A DNA stretch of 64,000 nt from Symbiodinium kawagutii (lineage: Eukaryota > Sar > Dinophyceae > Suessiales > Symbiodiniaceae). The stretch lies in contig VSDK01018139.1 in assembly GCA_009767595.1 (NCBI GenBank), forward strand, positions 121,049 through 185,048, written 5' to 3'. Positions 32,664 through 43,128 of the stretch are shown here, piece by piece (positions within the stretch are counted from its first letter, which is position 1; every line of letters begins with the position of its first letter). A program made the translations under genes and the position numbers. The notes under the pieces are model-generated. The model saw only the letters and a program-made list of their open reading frames with translations, was not told the DNA's origin and did not search any database.

Positions 32664-34464
32664 GTGACGCTGGGTAGGCGGCCCTGAGGCTCGCTAGGTC
32701 GTCTACCAGCACCTGTTGGGACAGGACAAACCATGGGAGAAGCATGATACACCTTGCTGTCCATAGAGATTACGCTGCTCACTTTGAAGTTCCGCTGTTT
32801 GGCTCAGGTTTAGCTGGTTTTTTAGGCAATCTTTGGAGTTCAAAGAGAAAGACACCTTACATCGGCGCCCTGGATCACTGTTGATCAGAGAGGAAGATCT
32901 TGAGTCTACAAGATCCGAAACTTCAGACTTTGTTCTATATCAGATCCAGAGCTGTCACTCTTTCCCATTGCAGCAAACAGTCACAGTGTGAACAGTTTTA
33001 GCACAGATTCCGGCGCACGCCGTGTGGCCATGGAATTTACCTGCAGCAATTGCGGCTTCGCGAGCTTTTCCAAGTTGATCTACCAGGCTCATGAAATCTC
33101 ATGAAATCCTTTGTGTGCTGAAAGGAGATTTTTTAAGAACACAGGATTTCCGAAATAAAAGGGATTCCAGCTGCTCATGGTGATCTTGGAATATCTTCTC
33201 ACCAGTCACCTCTTCCAAAACAGGCCCCTGAAAGAAGGGATCCCCTGGTCGACCGACATTGGGTTGGCCATGAATTTGGGGTCCATAGTGACCATCCCTG
33301 AAAACTATGATTTTGTCCATCACTTGTTGGAGGGACTCTGATTTTGTCCATCACTTGTTGGAGAGGGAAAATCGTTTCGAGGAAATCTTTCAGCTGCAAG
33401 TCTGTTGACAGCATCACGTGCAGGGAGAACTATTCTATCCTAAAATAGGGAGTTTCACCAGGTAAGAAGCGGCAAGTTGTGGTTGGTTTGAGGATAGATT
33501 AATGAATGTACATGGCGCAAGCATGTCAAGGGAGATTAGGATATACAGTATTGGGCATGATCATCTATCAGCAGGGACTCGTTGTAATGATTCTGACAAT
33601 CCACACTATTGCATCGTGGCAGCGGCAAGCAGTGGTTATCATTAAACAACCTGCACCCTGTGCAACATTGATCTATCATCAAACAGCTCTTTCAGTGTAC
33701 ACGTTCACCACCCGGCTGATGTTCAACCCATTGGGAGGCTCAATTTATTGCCAGCTGCGGTGACCGTCCGTTAGGACCACAGCTGTCACGGTGACTCCGC
33801 AATGATGCGCTGGGCTAAGTGACTTGGATGAGTCGCTATTTGATCCGAGGAAAGCAGTCGCGAATTGGTGGTTAGCTAAGGGATGCTAAGGGATGCCACG
33901 GGTGAAGGGATGTCAATGGTGATCATTTTTTAGTTAGCAGGACATTTAATTGATGGATTTCGATGCTTACTGGTGATTAGCAACGTTTAATGCGAAGAAG
34001 TCAAATAAACTTGTGATTTCTTCAACTGATAGTGATTGGATGTCATTGGTCCCACGTTGCAAAAGCCCTGGTCCGGTTTGGTACCTCTCGGTCAACATAC
34101 AGCGAGTCATAGGTACCCGGTACATTGCGTCTCATCTACTGAGCCAGTGGCACCTTGTACTTGTGAGGGGACCACCTGGGGAACAGTCGCAACACGTCCA
34201 ATCTGTGAGATGGTTCTGTGAGATGCTTCTCCTGTGACAGCTGTGACTTGTCATGTCCTTTCGTTTCCAGCAACGGAGAGACGACTCGTTTCAAGATATT
34301 TCAGGTCTCCATGCTCCCAAATATGACGTGGACCACAGGTGTTTCTTCGGAGCTGGTTATTTTTTGAGAGGTCTTCGGCAGAGCAAGTGTGCCCTGTGGG
34401 TTGATGTCAATGAAATGATTGTTCCGCATTGGGCTTAAATTTGATGAATAGACTCATGTCTATT
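32664..34464. other. No gene seen
   Basis: Intron-like. A duplicated 25-base phrase containing GATTTTGTCCATCACTTGTTGGAG occurs at 33311 and 33340. Open frames here lack coding bias. Confidence 0.45.
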
Positions 34465-34498
34465 CCATTTGTTTCTACTGGATTCTGTTTGGCTTAAG
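34465..34498 (+). promoter_or_regulatory. T-rich tract ending TTTGGCTTAAG, before D2
   Basis: CCATTTGTTTCTACTGGATT then CTGTTTGGCTTAAG|G, 153 nt upstream of the D2 ATG. Confidence 0.4.
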
Positions 34499-34902
34499 GC
34501 TTTTGCACTGTCGTTGCAACGCAGCGGTCAAATCTGCCAGCCTTGAAACTTAGCACTTGAAAAGACTATTGTTCTAACATTCACAATCAATAGGAGCCAA
34601 TCCAGCGCTGATGCTTCTGTAGAAAAAGTGTTTTTGTTGAGCAAACATTCATGCTTCTGGCCTTGGCTGCAGCCAGTGATCCTAGCTTGGTGACTCCGGC
34701 CGCCTTGCTGGTGTTGAACCCCTGTTTGGTGCTATTCTCTTACCTTCATGCGAAGGTGTCCGGAGTTCTGAGCGAGACAGTCGAGTGGTCAGACGTGCAC
34801 CGCGAGACAGTTTGAGACCTTCCGGCACCAGATGGTGAGCTAGCTGCTGCGCCAGCAGCTGCAGAGGCCGAAGCACCTGAAGGCCAAGGACCTGCACCCG
34901 AA

Positions 34903-34942
34903 GCACCTGGAGATGTTCCTCCGCTGGAACATCTCCCGGTGC
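34903..34942. repeat. Inverted repeat inside D2 linker
   Basis: Arms of 17 bp (16 matching), GCACCTGGAGATGTTCC and the complement of GCACCGGGAGATGTTCC, with a 6-nt spacer TCCGCT. Confidence 0.8.
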
Positions 34943-35004
34943 GTCGGGCTCTGCAGGAGGATCCAAGTACGAATGAAATCGGCACAAGATGCGGTCTTGG
35001 AGGA

Positions 35005-35125
35005 AGACTTCCTATCTGAAAGTGAAGAATACGAGTACTCCTCGGACAGCGATGAGGAGCCATTGGGCTCCTCCTTATCGCTGTCCGAGGAGTACTCGTA
35101 TTCTTCACTTTCAGATAGGAAGTCT
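35005..35125. repeat. 121-bp near-perfect palindrome inside D2
   Basis: Left arm 35005-35061 and right arm 35066-35125 pair over 57 bp, with a 4-nt loop (ATTG) and a single 3-nt bulge (CTT at 35074-35076). The left arm continues the D-type coding sequence; the right arm is its inverted copy. Confidence 0.95.
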
Positions 35126-35592
35126 AGGAGGTGGATCACTTCCAAGACATGGAATGGCATGATGAGGATGAGGATGATGAAATCAACTCTTCAGATTCGG
35201 AATCCTCTTCCTCACTTTAGGAATCCTCTTGCCTCGGAAGACACGGCCCCGGAAACTTACACAATGGACCTATTGCCAATAGGTCAGCTCAGATCACAAA
35301 CAGGAGGACAGCGGAGATCTTGGGCTCAGATGGAGGAGGAAGGGGATGACGAGGATCCTTGGAATGCTTGGGGCTGAGTTCGTGAACAAATTTCACCGTC
35401 ACCTTTCGTAAACAAAGATAATTCCCCGCACAATGAGGACGAGTTCTGATCGCTCTGAGTTGGTGGAGGATTGAAAACGTCCTGATGCGCATTTGCAAGA
35501 AAAAAAGTTTCCCCAAACAGGTTTACTCCAGCTTGGCGGCAGCCAGTGATCCGAGCTTGGTGACTCCGGCCGCCTTGCTGGTGCTGAACCCA

Positions 35593-35652
35593 TGCTTGCT
35601 GCTATTTGCTTATTTCCATGACGACATGCAGGTACGCAAATAGCAGCAAGCA
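35593..35652. repeat. Inverted repeat in copy E leader
   Basis: Perfect 17-bp arms TGCTTGCTGCTATTTGC (35593-35609) and its complement (35636-35652), spacer 26 nt. The left arm is the leader coding sequence; the right arm is absent from the other copies. Confidence 0.9.
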
Positions 35653-36074
35653 ATGGTCCCCCGGAAGCAAGACAGACAAGGCCGACCCCGAGTGCCTCAG
35701 GAAAGAGGCAGTTGAAGCACCACGGAGGAGACAACAGAAGAGGCACCTGAAGCCAAGGAGGAAGCACCAATAGCTGCCGGCAGCAGTTGGTCCTGTGGAC
35801 TACCTTTTGCTGGCAGCAGTTGGTCCTGTGGACAACCTTTTGTGTACAGGCACAGGTCTCATTTTCAGAGACCCGGTCGTCCTGTGCCGCTTGCGCTGGA
35901 CATCATAGAATCATAGGGACGGACGATGAGGAGCGTCCGTCTCCACAACTCGAACCCATGAGGCCCAGCGTTAGATTTGGAAAATTGAACGCAGCAAGTA
36001 GGGCCCCCCCGGAATGGAGCGCTTCATGCGGGTCGGTATGAAGCGGTTGACTTTGGATGAAGGTGACACCCTCT

Positions 36075-36122
36075 ATGTGAATATCCGCCAGGTCACGTAC
36101 GTGATCTGGCGGAGCTTCACAT
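36075..36122. repeat. 48-bp inverted repeat in copy E SH3 segment
   Basis: Arms of 24 bp meet without spacer at 36098/36099 (centre CACGTACGTG) and match at 21 of 24 positions. The right arm replaces the sequence found in copies B and F without changing length. Confidence 0.9.
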
Positions 36123-36187
36123 TTGCTGTGGCAGCGGTTGCAAACGAAGCGGCAGGTTGGGTGCCGACCAAATGAATCCAAGTGTAA

Positions 36188-36209
36188 CGCAGACAATCCC
36201 TCGTTTGCG
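36188..36209 (+). other. Post-stop stem-loop, copy E
   Basis: Stem CGCAGAC/GTTTGCG (7 bp with one G-T pair), loop AATCCCTC. It begins 12 nt after the TGA, at the position equal to that in the other copies. Confidence 0.65.
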
Positions 36210-36400
36210 AGTTGCCAATGTCCGGGGACAAAGCTCCCCCTTCAGAACCGAGGGGCCATTTGTTTCGTCCAGACCCTGCAGAACCCAAAAAAGTCCGGGG
36301 GAAATCAGACCTGGTTTCAATCCATGTGATGCCCTGAAGACCAACATTGGTCATCAGGAAAGTGGCACCCACTTGAAATCAGTTCAACAACTCCATCCTT
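36210..36400 (+). other. Conserved 3' flank of copy E
   Basis: AATGTCCGGGGACAAAGCTC, GTTTCGTCCAGACCCTGCAG and TGGTTTCAATCCATGTGATG match the flanks of B and B2, ending near GGTCATCAGGAA. No coding frame is conserved. Confidence 0.6.
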
Positions 36401-36547
36401 TCCATCTTCAAGGGCTTGTCCACTTCTCGCTCTCAAATCTCCAGCTGGGCCATCCAAAGTCGCCGATTTCGGGGGCCCAGTGTTGCAGCGGTTTCCCAAG
36501 TTGTACACCTTCGTTTGCACCACCATGAGCCCTGAGCCATCGCCCAG

Positions 36548-36660
36548 GTCCTCGCCTTCCTATTACGAAGAGACGGTGCACCGGAGCGAAGTGAAGTTTG
36601 CGGACGAGGTGGGGCAGACCTTCCCACAAGGCATCCTTCCTGAAGACAGGAAGGAAGACC
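36548..36660 (+). CDS. Candidate exon
   Basis: After CATCGCCCAG the frame reads SSPSYYEETVHRSEVKFADE and continues VGQTFPQGILPEDRKEDHV. A GAG|GTGGGG at 36609 may be the donor (61-nt exon) or the exon may run to about 36660. GC-rich codons, no known domain. Confidence 0.45.
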
Positions 36661-37119
36661 ATGTACTTCAGCACCATTTGCGAGGGTCTACATGGTTGAT
36701 GACAAGCAAAAACGTGAGCATCCAAAAGGTTTCCTGTTTGAACAAATGCAGCAACCAGTACCCAGTGCATTGAAGCAACAACCTTCGATGACATTAGTGA
36801 TGTACATGTGAGGAGATTCCATGGAACAAATATCTGCCATCCTTACGGTATACTCACGTCCGTACAATGTCCCGAACACTGGCGGCTTTTTATTGGTGGT
36901 CGATACTAGTTATACTCGTGCATTGATCACTCCGAAATGCATCGAAATGCCGTAGCCATAGGACATCTTACTAGCCGAAAAGGCATCCGACTAGTGCGCT
37001 TGAGGGCTGCCATCGACACTTGATTGGACCTTCATCTTGACCCACAGGTAGTTCCCCCGAGGCTGTGGCGTAGCCTGTTGGCATTTTTGTTGGCAGCCAT
37101 GAAAAGTGTCAGCTATCAG

Positions 37120-37209
37120 GTGGCTGCAGAGCCCGTGGTAGAGGAGCAGCTGGAGCGGGCTGAGCTATCGTCGAATCGGCTGCAGGATTTACACGGGAGG
37201 TTCCATGAG
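37120..37209 (+). CDS. Candidate 90-nt phase-0 exon, coiled coil
   Basis: Between AGCTATCAG and CATGAG|GTTCCT, 30 codons: VAAEPVVEEQLERAELSSNR, then LQDLHGRFHE. Heptad-like spacing of Val/Leu with Glu/Arg between suggests a coiled coil. The open frame also extends upstream (SLLAFLLAAMKSVSYQ), so a longer exon is possible. Confidence 0.5.
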
Positions 37210-38736
37210 GTTCCTGAGTTTCATAGACACTTCATAGACTACCATAGTTGATGATTGTTGATATGTGCACACCTTTTCACATTATAAATACAGTACTTGA
37301 CCTGATCAGAGGAATTTTGTATGTAGAGGATTCTCATGGATTATCATGATCCATCGGAATACCCCCGTTATGTGAACCACTCAGTACACCCCTGCGGGAG
37401 TTCCAGCTCCTGGTCATCGATTTCTCGACTTGCGAACCCCTGAGCTCCAGAGTTTGGTTCGAATGGATCCAAGTGTAAACTGTTTGTGGATTATAGTGGT
37501 TATTAGTAGACAAGAATAATAGTGGATTAGAGTGGTTGATTATATAATCTTAGTGGATTAGAGTGGTTAAATGTGGTTAATAATGGACAAGAATAGTGTA
37601 TTATAGTTAATTAATCTTAGTGGATTACAGTGAACCCGTCCATTTGAAGCCTAACCCTCCCAGCAATAACTCCCAGCAAGACAACCGAGGCCCATTTGTT
37701 CGGATGAAATGGGCTGCAGCAGCCCAAAATTTTGGGCACAGGCCCAAACAATGGAAGAGCTGTCCGACCAGCATTCGGGTTCCGGATGAAACCATCTGCC
37801 AACAAAGCCTGAATCTGCAGGTCAGATGGTTCCGTGTTAAACCCTCTGGTGGTCGACTGCCCTGGTCTACCAATGATCATTGGTGTCGAGTTCACCCCAC
37901 TATGGACGTACTCACACCTGCCTTGCAGCCTATCAATTGTTTGATGTTCATGTGACAAGCATGTTAGATCTCCTGGATGACAGATCGAACACCTCTATGT
38001 CAGTAACAAAACACTGCATGACTGCAGGATGATGTGGCGTATTCGTCCGCATCTACTTACAAGATGCCAGATGCATCCTTTGGCGGGGTCAGCGATTACC
38101 AATATGTCAATGGAGCAGCATCTAAGTTGCCTAGAATGGAGGAGTTTTGAATGGTTCGCTGGTCGAATCAAAGAGTATGATGATTTTTGGTAGCTCCATT
38201 GAGGGTCGCCCGCGTGAGAATGACGACTCGTGAGACCAGTGATTGGGAGAAGTCACATATTCAGAAAGCTTCCGCAGGGCATGCTGCAGGAGATGGTCAT
38301 TGTTCGATCGGGCAAAGTTTGGGACTTGCAATCGAAGCAGTATGGCCAGTACGTTGCCAACAGTTCGCACCCTGCTCTGGTAATTTTTGATTGTTGCTAG
38401 GTACCATTCACAATAGTTGCCTTACAATAGTTGCCTAGTATGTTGGAAATTTAATAGTATACTTTTGAATAGTTGCTAATTGCCTATAGGTATTGGGCCA
38501 GTATGTTTGGACCTTTATAATGATTGCTAATTGCCTACGAATTGTTTTGGCCATTTAGCAACTATTAGATAAACGTTTTCAATGAAGCGACAATATGAAG
38601 CAACTCATTTGCCTTGTATTGATAATATAAACCAATATGATACATGATATACCTAACACTACTTCACTGGTTCGTTGGTCAATGCCTTTTTTTGACACGA
38701 AGCAGTGAAGGAACTGCTGATGACTGTTGTCTTCAG
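37210..38736. other. No gene seen
   Basis: Intron-like; TGGATTAGAGTGGTT words repeat at 37490-37630. Overlapping + and - frames at 37620-37958 are likely chance. Confidence 0.45.
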
Positions 38737-38847
38737 GAGCCGCTGCTGCCTGGCATGCTCAACGAGGATGATTGTTGCTTGGCGGTGCGGCTGGCGCAAC
38801 ATTGTACCCACTTAGCTGACGATTTTGCTCGTTCATGGGTGGCTAAG
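38737..38847 (+). CDS. Candidate 111-nt phase-0 exon, well-bounded
   Basis: Acceptor TGTTGTCTTCAG and donor GCTAAG|GTATGC are both close to consensus. The 37 codons read EPLLPGMLNEDDCCLAVRLA, then QHCTHLADDFARSWVAK. High GC in third positions and a mixed, globular-looking composition with four Cys. No family recognised. This is the best-bounded exon candidate in the window. Confidence 0.6.
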
Positions 38848-39234
38848 GTATGCTGGTTGGTGGGTTGGTGGGTTGATGGTTAGTGGCAAGACCAGTGTGA
38901 AGGTTGTTGTCAGGGCTGTGGAAAGACGTAGAGAAACACGCACTTCAATGCAGGCAAAAACTGCCCATACATTTAGACCTGGTGGATTGTTCCGCTCTGG
39001 TGGACCAGACGCTTGAGCAGTGCCACACTCCGGCACGTTCCCTGCCCATACATCTTGAGACATGGGAACTCATTTAGCCAATTTTGGCATTGCTTTTCAT
39101 CTGTAGAGCTTGGCATTAAATCATCAGCATTCCAGTTTTGATTAAAGTTCACAGTTCTCTTCCTCACACTGTTCTATCATGATCTGTGTCCTCATTGCTT
39201 GCGTGACTTTCAAAAAACAAATCTTTTTGCACAG

Positions 39235-39430
39235 TGGTAAGCCCTGGCAAGCTGGCAGCCAGCAGCAGCCGGCAGCAGCACCTTGCCATCTGCTGGGGAC
39301 ACGGCACGGCACCGCTGCACCGAGTTCGGGACCCGCAGAGCGCGCCGTTCCGATGCCTCTGCGGCTTCACAGCCTTCTCTCAGATGCTCTACGAGGAGAC
39401 CCCGCATGACTCATGGCATGCCACAGCTGA
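39235..39430 (+). CDS. Candidate exon
   Basis: After a pyrimidine-rich acceptor (AAATCTTTTTGCACAG) the frame runs SPGKLAASSSRQQHLAICWG, HGTAPLHRVRDPQSAPFRCL, then CGFTAFSQMLYEETPHDSWH. Codons are strongly G/C-ending. The frame stays open to 39443; the donor is unclear. A second + frame is open too, but with poorer composition. No family recognised. Confidence 0.45.
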
Positions 39431-40597
39431 GGAAAATCGATGATCCAACAACCAATCAGATGAAATCAGATGAAATTGGTGTGAATTCAGTGATAGTTAA
39501 GAGCCAACATGATCCAACAAACAACACGGAAATCAGATGAAATCAGTGTTAATTCGGTGTTAATAATCAAGAGCCAACAACCATTTCTGTATCTTCATAC
39601 CCATCCACACTTCCACTGTACCAAGTTGTTGATCATCGCGCTAACAAATGGTTTGCATAAAACTGGTTTTCCTATGCTTTCCGCAATCCATTGTGGAAAG
39701 ACAAGTCGTAACCACCAGCAGATAGAACGAAATTACTACTCTAGGTGGCAATCTGGTCAGTTGTGTTCGATAAAGTATCTTCAATTGTATTTGGAAGGTT
39801 GTGCCTTGAATCTTTTGGCCTGTGATTTGATCGGCCAGCCTTCTCCATGTCATTGCTAAAGCTGTAGACCGCCTCAACGACGGGCTGCATAAAGCAATCA
39901 GAACTGCACTGCATCAGTGGTTCCTTTGCTTGCTTGACACACAGATGTTGAAAACCAAAGTGCACTCCACCATAAAATCTTGGCAGGATCACGAATGCAA
40001 ATATGACTCTCGGCAGCAGGAGGGGTTTTGCAGCATGTCAGCATGTCAGGTGATTTGACCCATCGGGCTCGCTTGCAGGGAGGGTAACCATGTTGTTGAT
40101 GGACAGACCCTCCTCCACCAGGTGGGATACAACCAACTAGGGAAAATGCATGTGACTTGACACCAAACCATAAGAAATCACACATAGAATCAATTGGCTG
40201 TCTCATGTACGCAACCAGGTGCTAATTAGCCGGTTAGTCGGATGGATCATGAAGGTTGGCCGCTCCCTTTTGGAACAAAGTGCAGCGTGTACCCTTTGAC
40301 TGAGCCCGCATCCACGTGATGTTCACCTTCCAATGCTTTACCGGCAGTGCAAACCAGCTGGTTTTGACTCCAACTGATGGATTCATGACCCTAGCAAGCA
40401 AAACCGGGTTTGACCATAAATGGCTGATGAATAGGAATCCATGAGCACAATTCTTTTGCTGAACGAGTGGAACCAATGCTATGATAATTCATTCTTGTAG
40501 GTTATCATGTCTTATCACCATATCTTAGAGGCCATAAGCTATCAGAATCGTCATTACATCTATTGGTACCGATTATTTGCCACCAGCTACATCCAAC

Positions 40598-40599
<2 letters not shown>

Positions 40600-40650
<51 letters not shown>
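40600..40650. repeat. (ATC)n microsatellite
   Basis: About 17 uninterrupted ATC/TCA units. Confidence 0.95.
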
Positions 40651-40748
40651 CCTATCACCTATGATTATTACTATATTTATATGATCATCTAAGATTAGCC
40701 ACCGCTACCACCATACATAAACCAGCTCCTCCAAGCCTAGCCATCTCA

Positions 40749-40880
40749 GCGTTGTGGGTCCGCCGGGGCGACGTGGAAGGGGACGTTGGCCAACGCCGAG
40801 GTGATCCGGGAAGCGGTGAAGTCATCGGTCACAGCCAGCAGCACCTCGAGGCTCAAGGCGCGGGCAGGCACTGCGAGGGT
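40749..40880. CDS. Exon-like island, strand uncertain
   Basis: A GC-rich island with open frames on both strands. The + strand can read NAEVIREAVKSSVTASSTSR; the - strand reads LAVPARALSLEVLLAVTDDF, then TASRITSALANVPFHVA behind a pyrimidine-rich acceptor (CTATCACCCTCGCAG in - sense). The minus reading has the more natural composition. If it is real it would be one of the few minus-strand exons here. Confidence 0.35.
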
Positions 40881-42177
40881 GATAGCCTTGGGTAAACTGT
40901 TGTGATTGATAGCCTTATAAATAAGGCTGGAGGCTGGAACATGCTGGTTTAATGTTGTTTAATCAATGGCTAAGGGTGATAGCCTCAATCTCGTTCAATG
41001 TTGTTGAACAGCTGGAACAACACATGAAACAACAAACAAATGGTCCAGCTGTTTTTGATAGCCTTTTTACGTTAAACAACATTCAACAATTAGCTGTTTA
41101 GGCTGATAGCCTTTGAGGTTAAAACTAGAAATGTAAAAAAATATGGCATTTTGGAAAAAAGGGATGCTATGAACAACAAGTATTCCCAATTGATGCATCA
41201 AATAGCTGCAAAGAGGATGAACTTCTTGAGCTTACTGAGCTGTTTCGTGATGCTGGGCAGCTCTGAATGATGCTACATACTTTTCGACGATGCTATTTGG
41301 GTGTGCGAATAGGCAGCTCTTTGATGCGATTTGGATACACTTTTTGTTGAGCGATTTGGGTATACTTTTCGGACATCAAGAATTTTAAAAAAGGTTGGAA
41401 AGCAGCTAAGGGAAGGATGCTCTCAATCAACTCATTGGTTGGCTTGCCAATGTGGACCCTATGCTTCCCCAGGGGCTTCACCTGGCCCACAAGGGTGTTG
41501 TTGATCAGGGGCTGTCGGTTCCGGGCAGCTTTATTTGCTGATCTCACCGTCCTCGCGACTTTTTAGGCTTACACGATTGTCGATGCGGGTTTTCGGAACT
41601 CAACGTGTCCAGATTTCTTGCAGAACTCATCGCCTGAATAGCCAAGCCGACATGCTGGGACCCAACCATGGATTGCTCCCATCATCCTTGATCGCTTTTG
41701 ACCCTCATCATTGACCCTAGACTACTGGACAACTGTCTCCCGTTGGATTTTGGCGCTCTATCATGGTACAGCAGTGGGCCCAGTTGCATAGCTTTGAATG
41801 CACAATATCCACATTCAGATACTTTTAGATCTTACACCATACTTTTGTATGCTTGAATCTTTTTCAATCATAGAGATCATTTTATCTAGATGACGTAGAG
41901 ATGTACATGGTGGTTTCTCAGGTCTTCGGGAACCTCCAAAATTGCTGGGTTTACTGTGGTAAATAGTGAGGGCAAATAATCTATAGGGTACTTTGAGCCA
42001 TTTGGATGACAATAATACGTAGTTAACAGCCTACACTCGCTGAAGAATTACCATAGTAGGTACCCTCCAGCTATTAAGGTACCCTATGATGGTAAGGGAA
42101 TCCTCCAGCTTCATCCATGATGATCTGAGGCTACCCCCAGCTGCTAAGAAACCACCAGTTAGCACACCCCGCCGCAG
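40881..42177. other. No gene seen
   Basis: Intron-like. TGATAGCCT and TTAAACAACATT words recur at 40880-41120. No supported frame. Confidence 0.45.
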
Positions 42178-42280
42178 GATGCGGGCCTCCATGTGGAACG
42201 GCAGCTGGTGGGCACCAATGGCTTGAAACAGGCGGTGCGGCGTGGCGTTTCGGGGCCCGCGGCGAGCCGATCTCTACAGG
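42178..42280 (+). CDS. Candidate exon
   Basis: Between CCGCCGCAG and TACAGG|GTTGTG: DAGLHVERQLVGTNGLKQAV, then RRGVSGPAASRSLQ. GC-rich codons. The minus strand is open too (RLAAGPETPRRT) but less natural. A GTTTCTCAA-type element follows 160 nt later. Confidence 0.45.
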
Positions 42281-42442
42281 GTTGTGGGTACACAATGGGT
42301 GGGTTCTCAAGCCGTGGACCCGCCAAAAGATGGCTGGTTTATGTTGGTTAATTGGTTAATCTTGGCTTATGACTGTAAATCTATAAATAGTTCTCAAGTT
42401 TATATTGGTTTATGACTATAAATGGTTAATCTGGGATGATTG

Positions 42443-42545
42443 GGTGCGACTTCTCAAGCCAGGAACTGGCGTACCCAAAGCTACAGTTGGTTGGTTGCCG
42501 AACAATGATATGAAGGATGATTTGGGGGTATGACTGGAGAAACGC
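42443..42545. mobile_element. GTTTCTCAA-type element, copy 3
   Basis: Left end GGTGCGACTTCTCAAGCC then CAGGAACTGGCGTACCC; right end GGGGGTATGACTGGAGAAAC. The left 40 bp match the 46775 copy (CTCAAGCCAGGAACTG versus CGCAAGCCAGGAACTG). Confidence 0.6.
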
Positions 42546-42932
42546 CCAAATTGTCCAGCATTAAAACATCGGCACCCCCAATCACTGGCTCTCCAGGGAG
42601 GTAACAGGGATCTTATGCATAGGCACATAGGCCTCAGGCTAGTGATAGAAAATTGACCTTCCGTCCTCTGTAAGGTCACATTTTATGCCTTTACGCGCCT
42701 CCCAAGCGATGTTGCCAGCCTTGCTTCAGGGTTCACAAACTGTGCTCGTGAAGGTCAGGGAGACTGAAAAGGCGCCAGGGCTGGACCCAGTTGCGTTAAG
42801 CGAGGGCTTCCCTCGCTACCCAATGGAACAGAATATGGAGCCATGATGAGGGAAGCCGGCTGGATGTGTGGAGCATTTGTTGGGAGAAATGTGGAAGCCA
42901 GCAATTGAATGCGACCGAGTCAGAAACATACC

Positions 42933-42991
<59 letters not shown>

Positions 42992-43010
42992 CTGGTGATG
43001 ATGATGATGA

Positions 43011-43052
<42 letters not shown>
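42933..43052. repeat. (GAT)n then (GAC)n microsatellite
   Basis: About 19 GAT units, an interruption GCTGGT, five GAT and about 14 GAC units. In one frame it reads as poly-Asp throughout, since GAT and GAC are synonymous. Confidence 0.95.
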
Positions 43053-43053
<1 letters not shown>

Positions 43054-43128
43054 AATCACGACAATGGTGATGAGGATGGCAAGTCATAACATTCATAACC
43101 TATTAAATGGGAATCTCGATGATACCAG

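Larger units (their letters stand above)
34651..35377 (+). pseudogene. Leader-family copy D2, broken and rearranged
   Basis: The ATG at 34651 gives the leader and 54 residues (MLLALAAASDPSLVTPAALL ... SDVHRETV) before a TGA at 34813. Downstream an Ala/Glu linker like that of the SH3 type is readable in another frame, and a further frame holds the D-type sequence DAVLEEDFLSESEEYEYSSD. That sequence runs into a 121-bp inverted repeat (35005-35125) and re-emerges in a shifted frame. The VDHFQD segment lies before VLEEDF in D1 but after it here. The end (EEGDDEDPWNAWG) matches the D1 C-terminus. It has a second inverted repeat at 34903-34942. Clearly a pseudogene. Confidence 0.7.
35531..36175 (+). 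pseudogene. Leader/SH3 family copy E, broken
   Basis: Starts within the leader without an ATG (LAAASDPSLVTPAALLVLNP), only about 150 nt after D2. After FHDDMQ comes CAG|GTACGC, which looks like a splice donor but sits in an inverted repeat. Then follow a frame-broken Glu-rich linker, a duplicated block (GGCAGCAGTTGGTCCTGTGGAC, two copies at 35780-35840), the conserved middle region with a stop, a C7 run with a frame break at 36004-36010, and an SH3-like end (MKRLTLDEGDTLYVNIRQVT) with TGA at 36173. The SH3 middle has been replaced by an inverted copy of its own preceding sequence. AAGWVPTK is kept at the end, but YI is lost. Confidence 0.7.

Noticed and set aside
32789-32815. CCGCTGTTTGGCTCAGGTTT as a possible spliced-leader gene
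   Set aside because: It resembles the spliced leader end (TTTGGCTCA) but lacks CCGTAGCC at the right distance, and I see no clear downstream RNA structure; one such match in 64 kb can be chance.
37440-37470. GGTTCGAATGG resembling a tRNA B box
   Set aside because: No A box or cloverleaf can be folded around it.
42866-43120. Poly-Asp or poly-Met protein from the GAT/GAC tract
   Set aside because: All frames of a triplet repeat are open; the tract lies upstream of a good exon acceptor and is more likely intronic.
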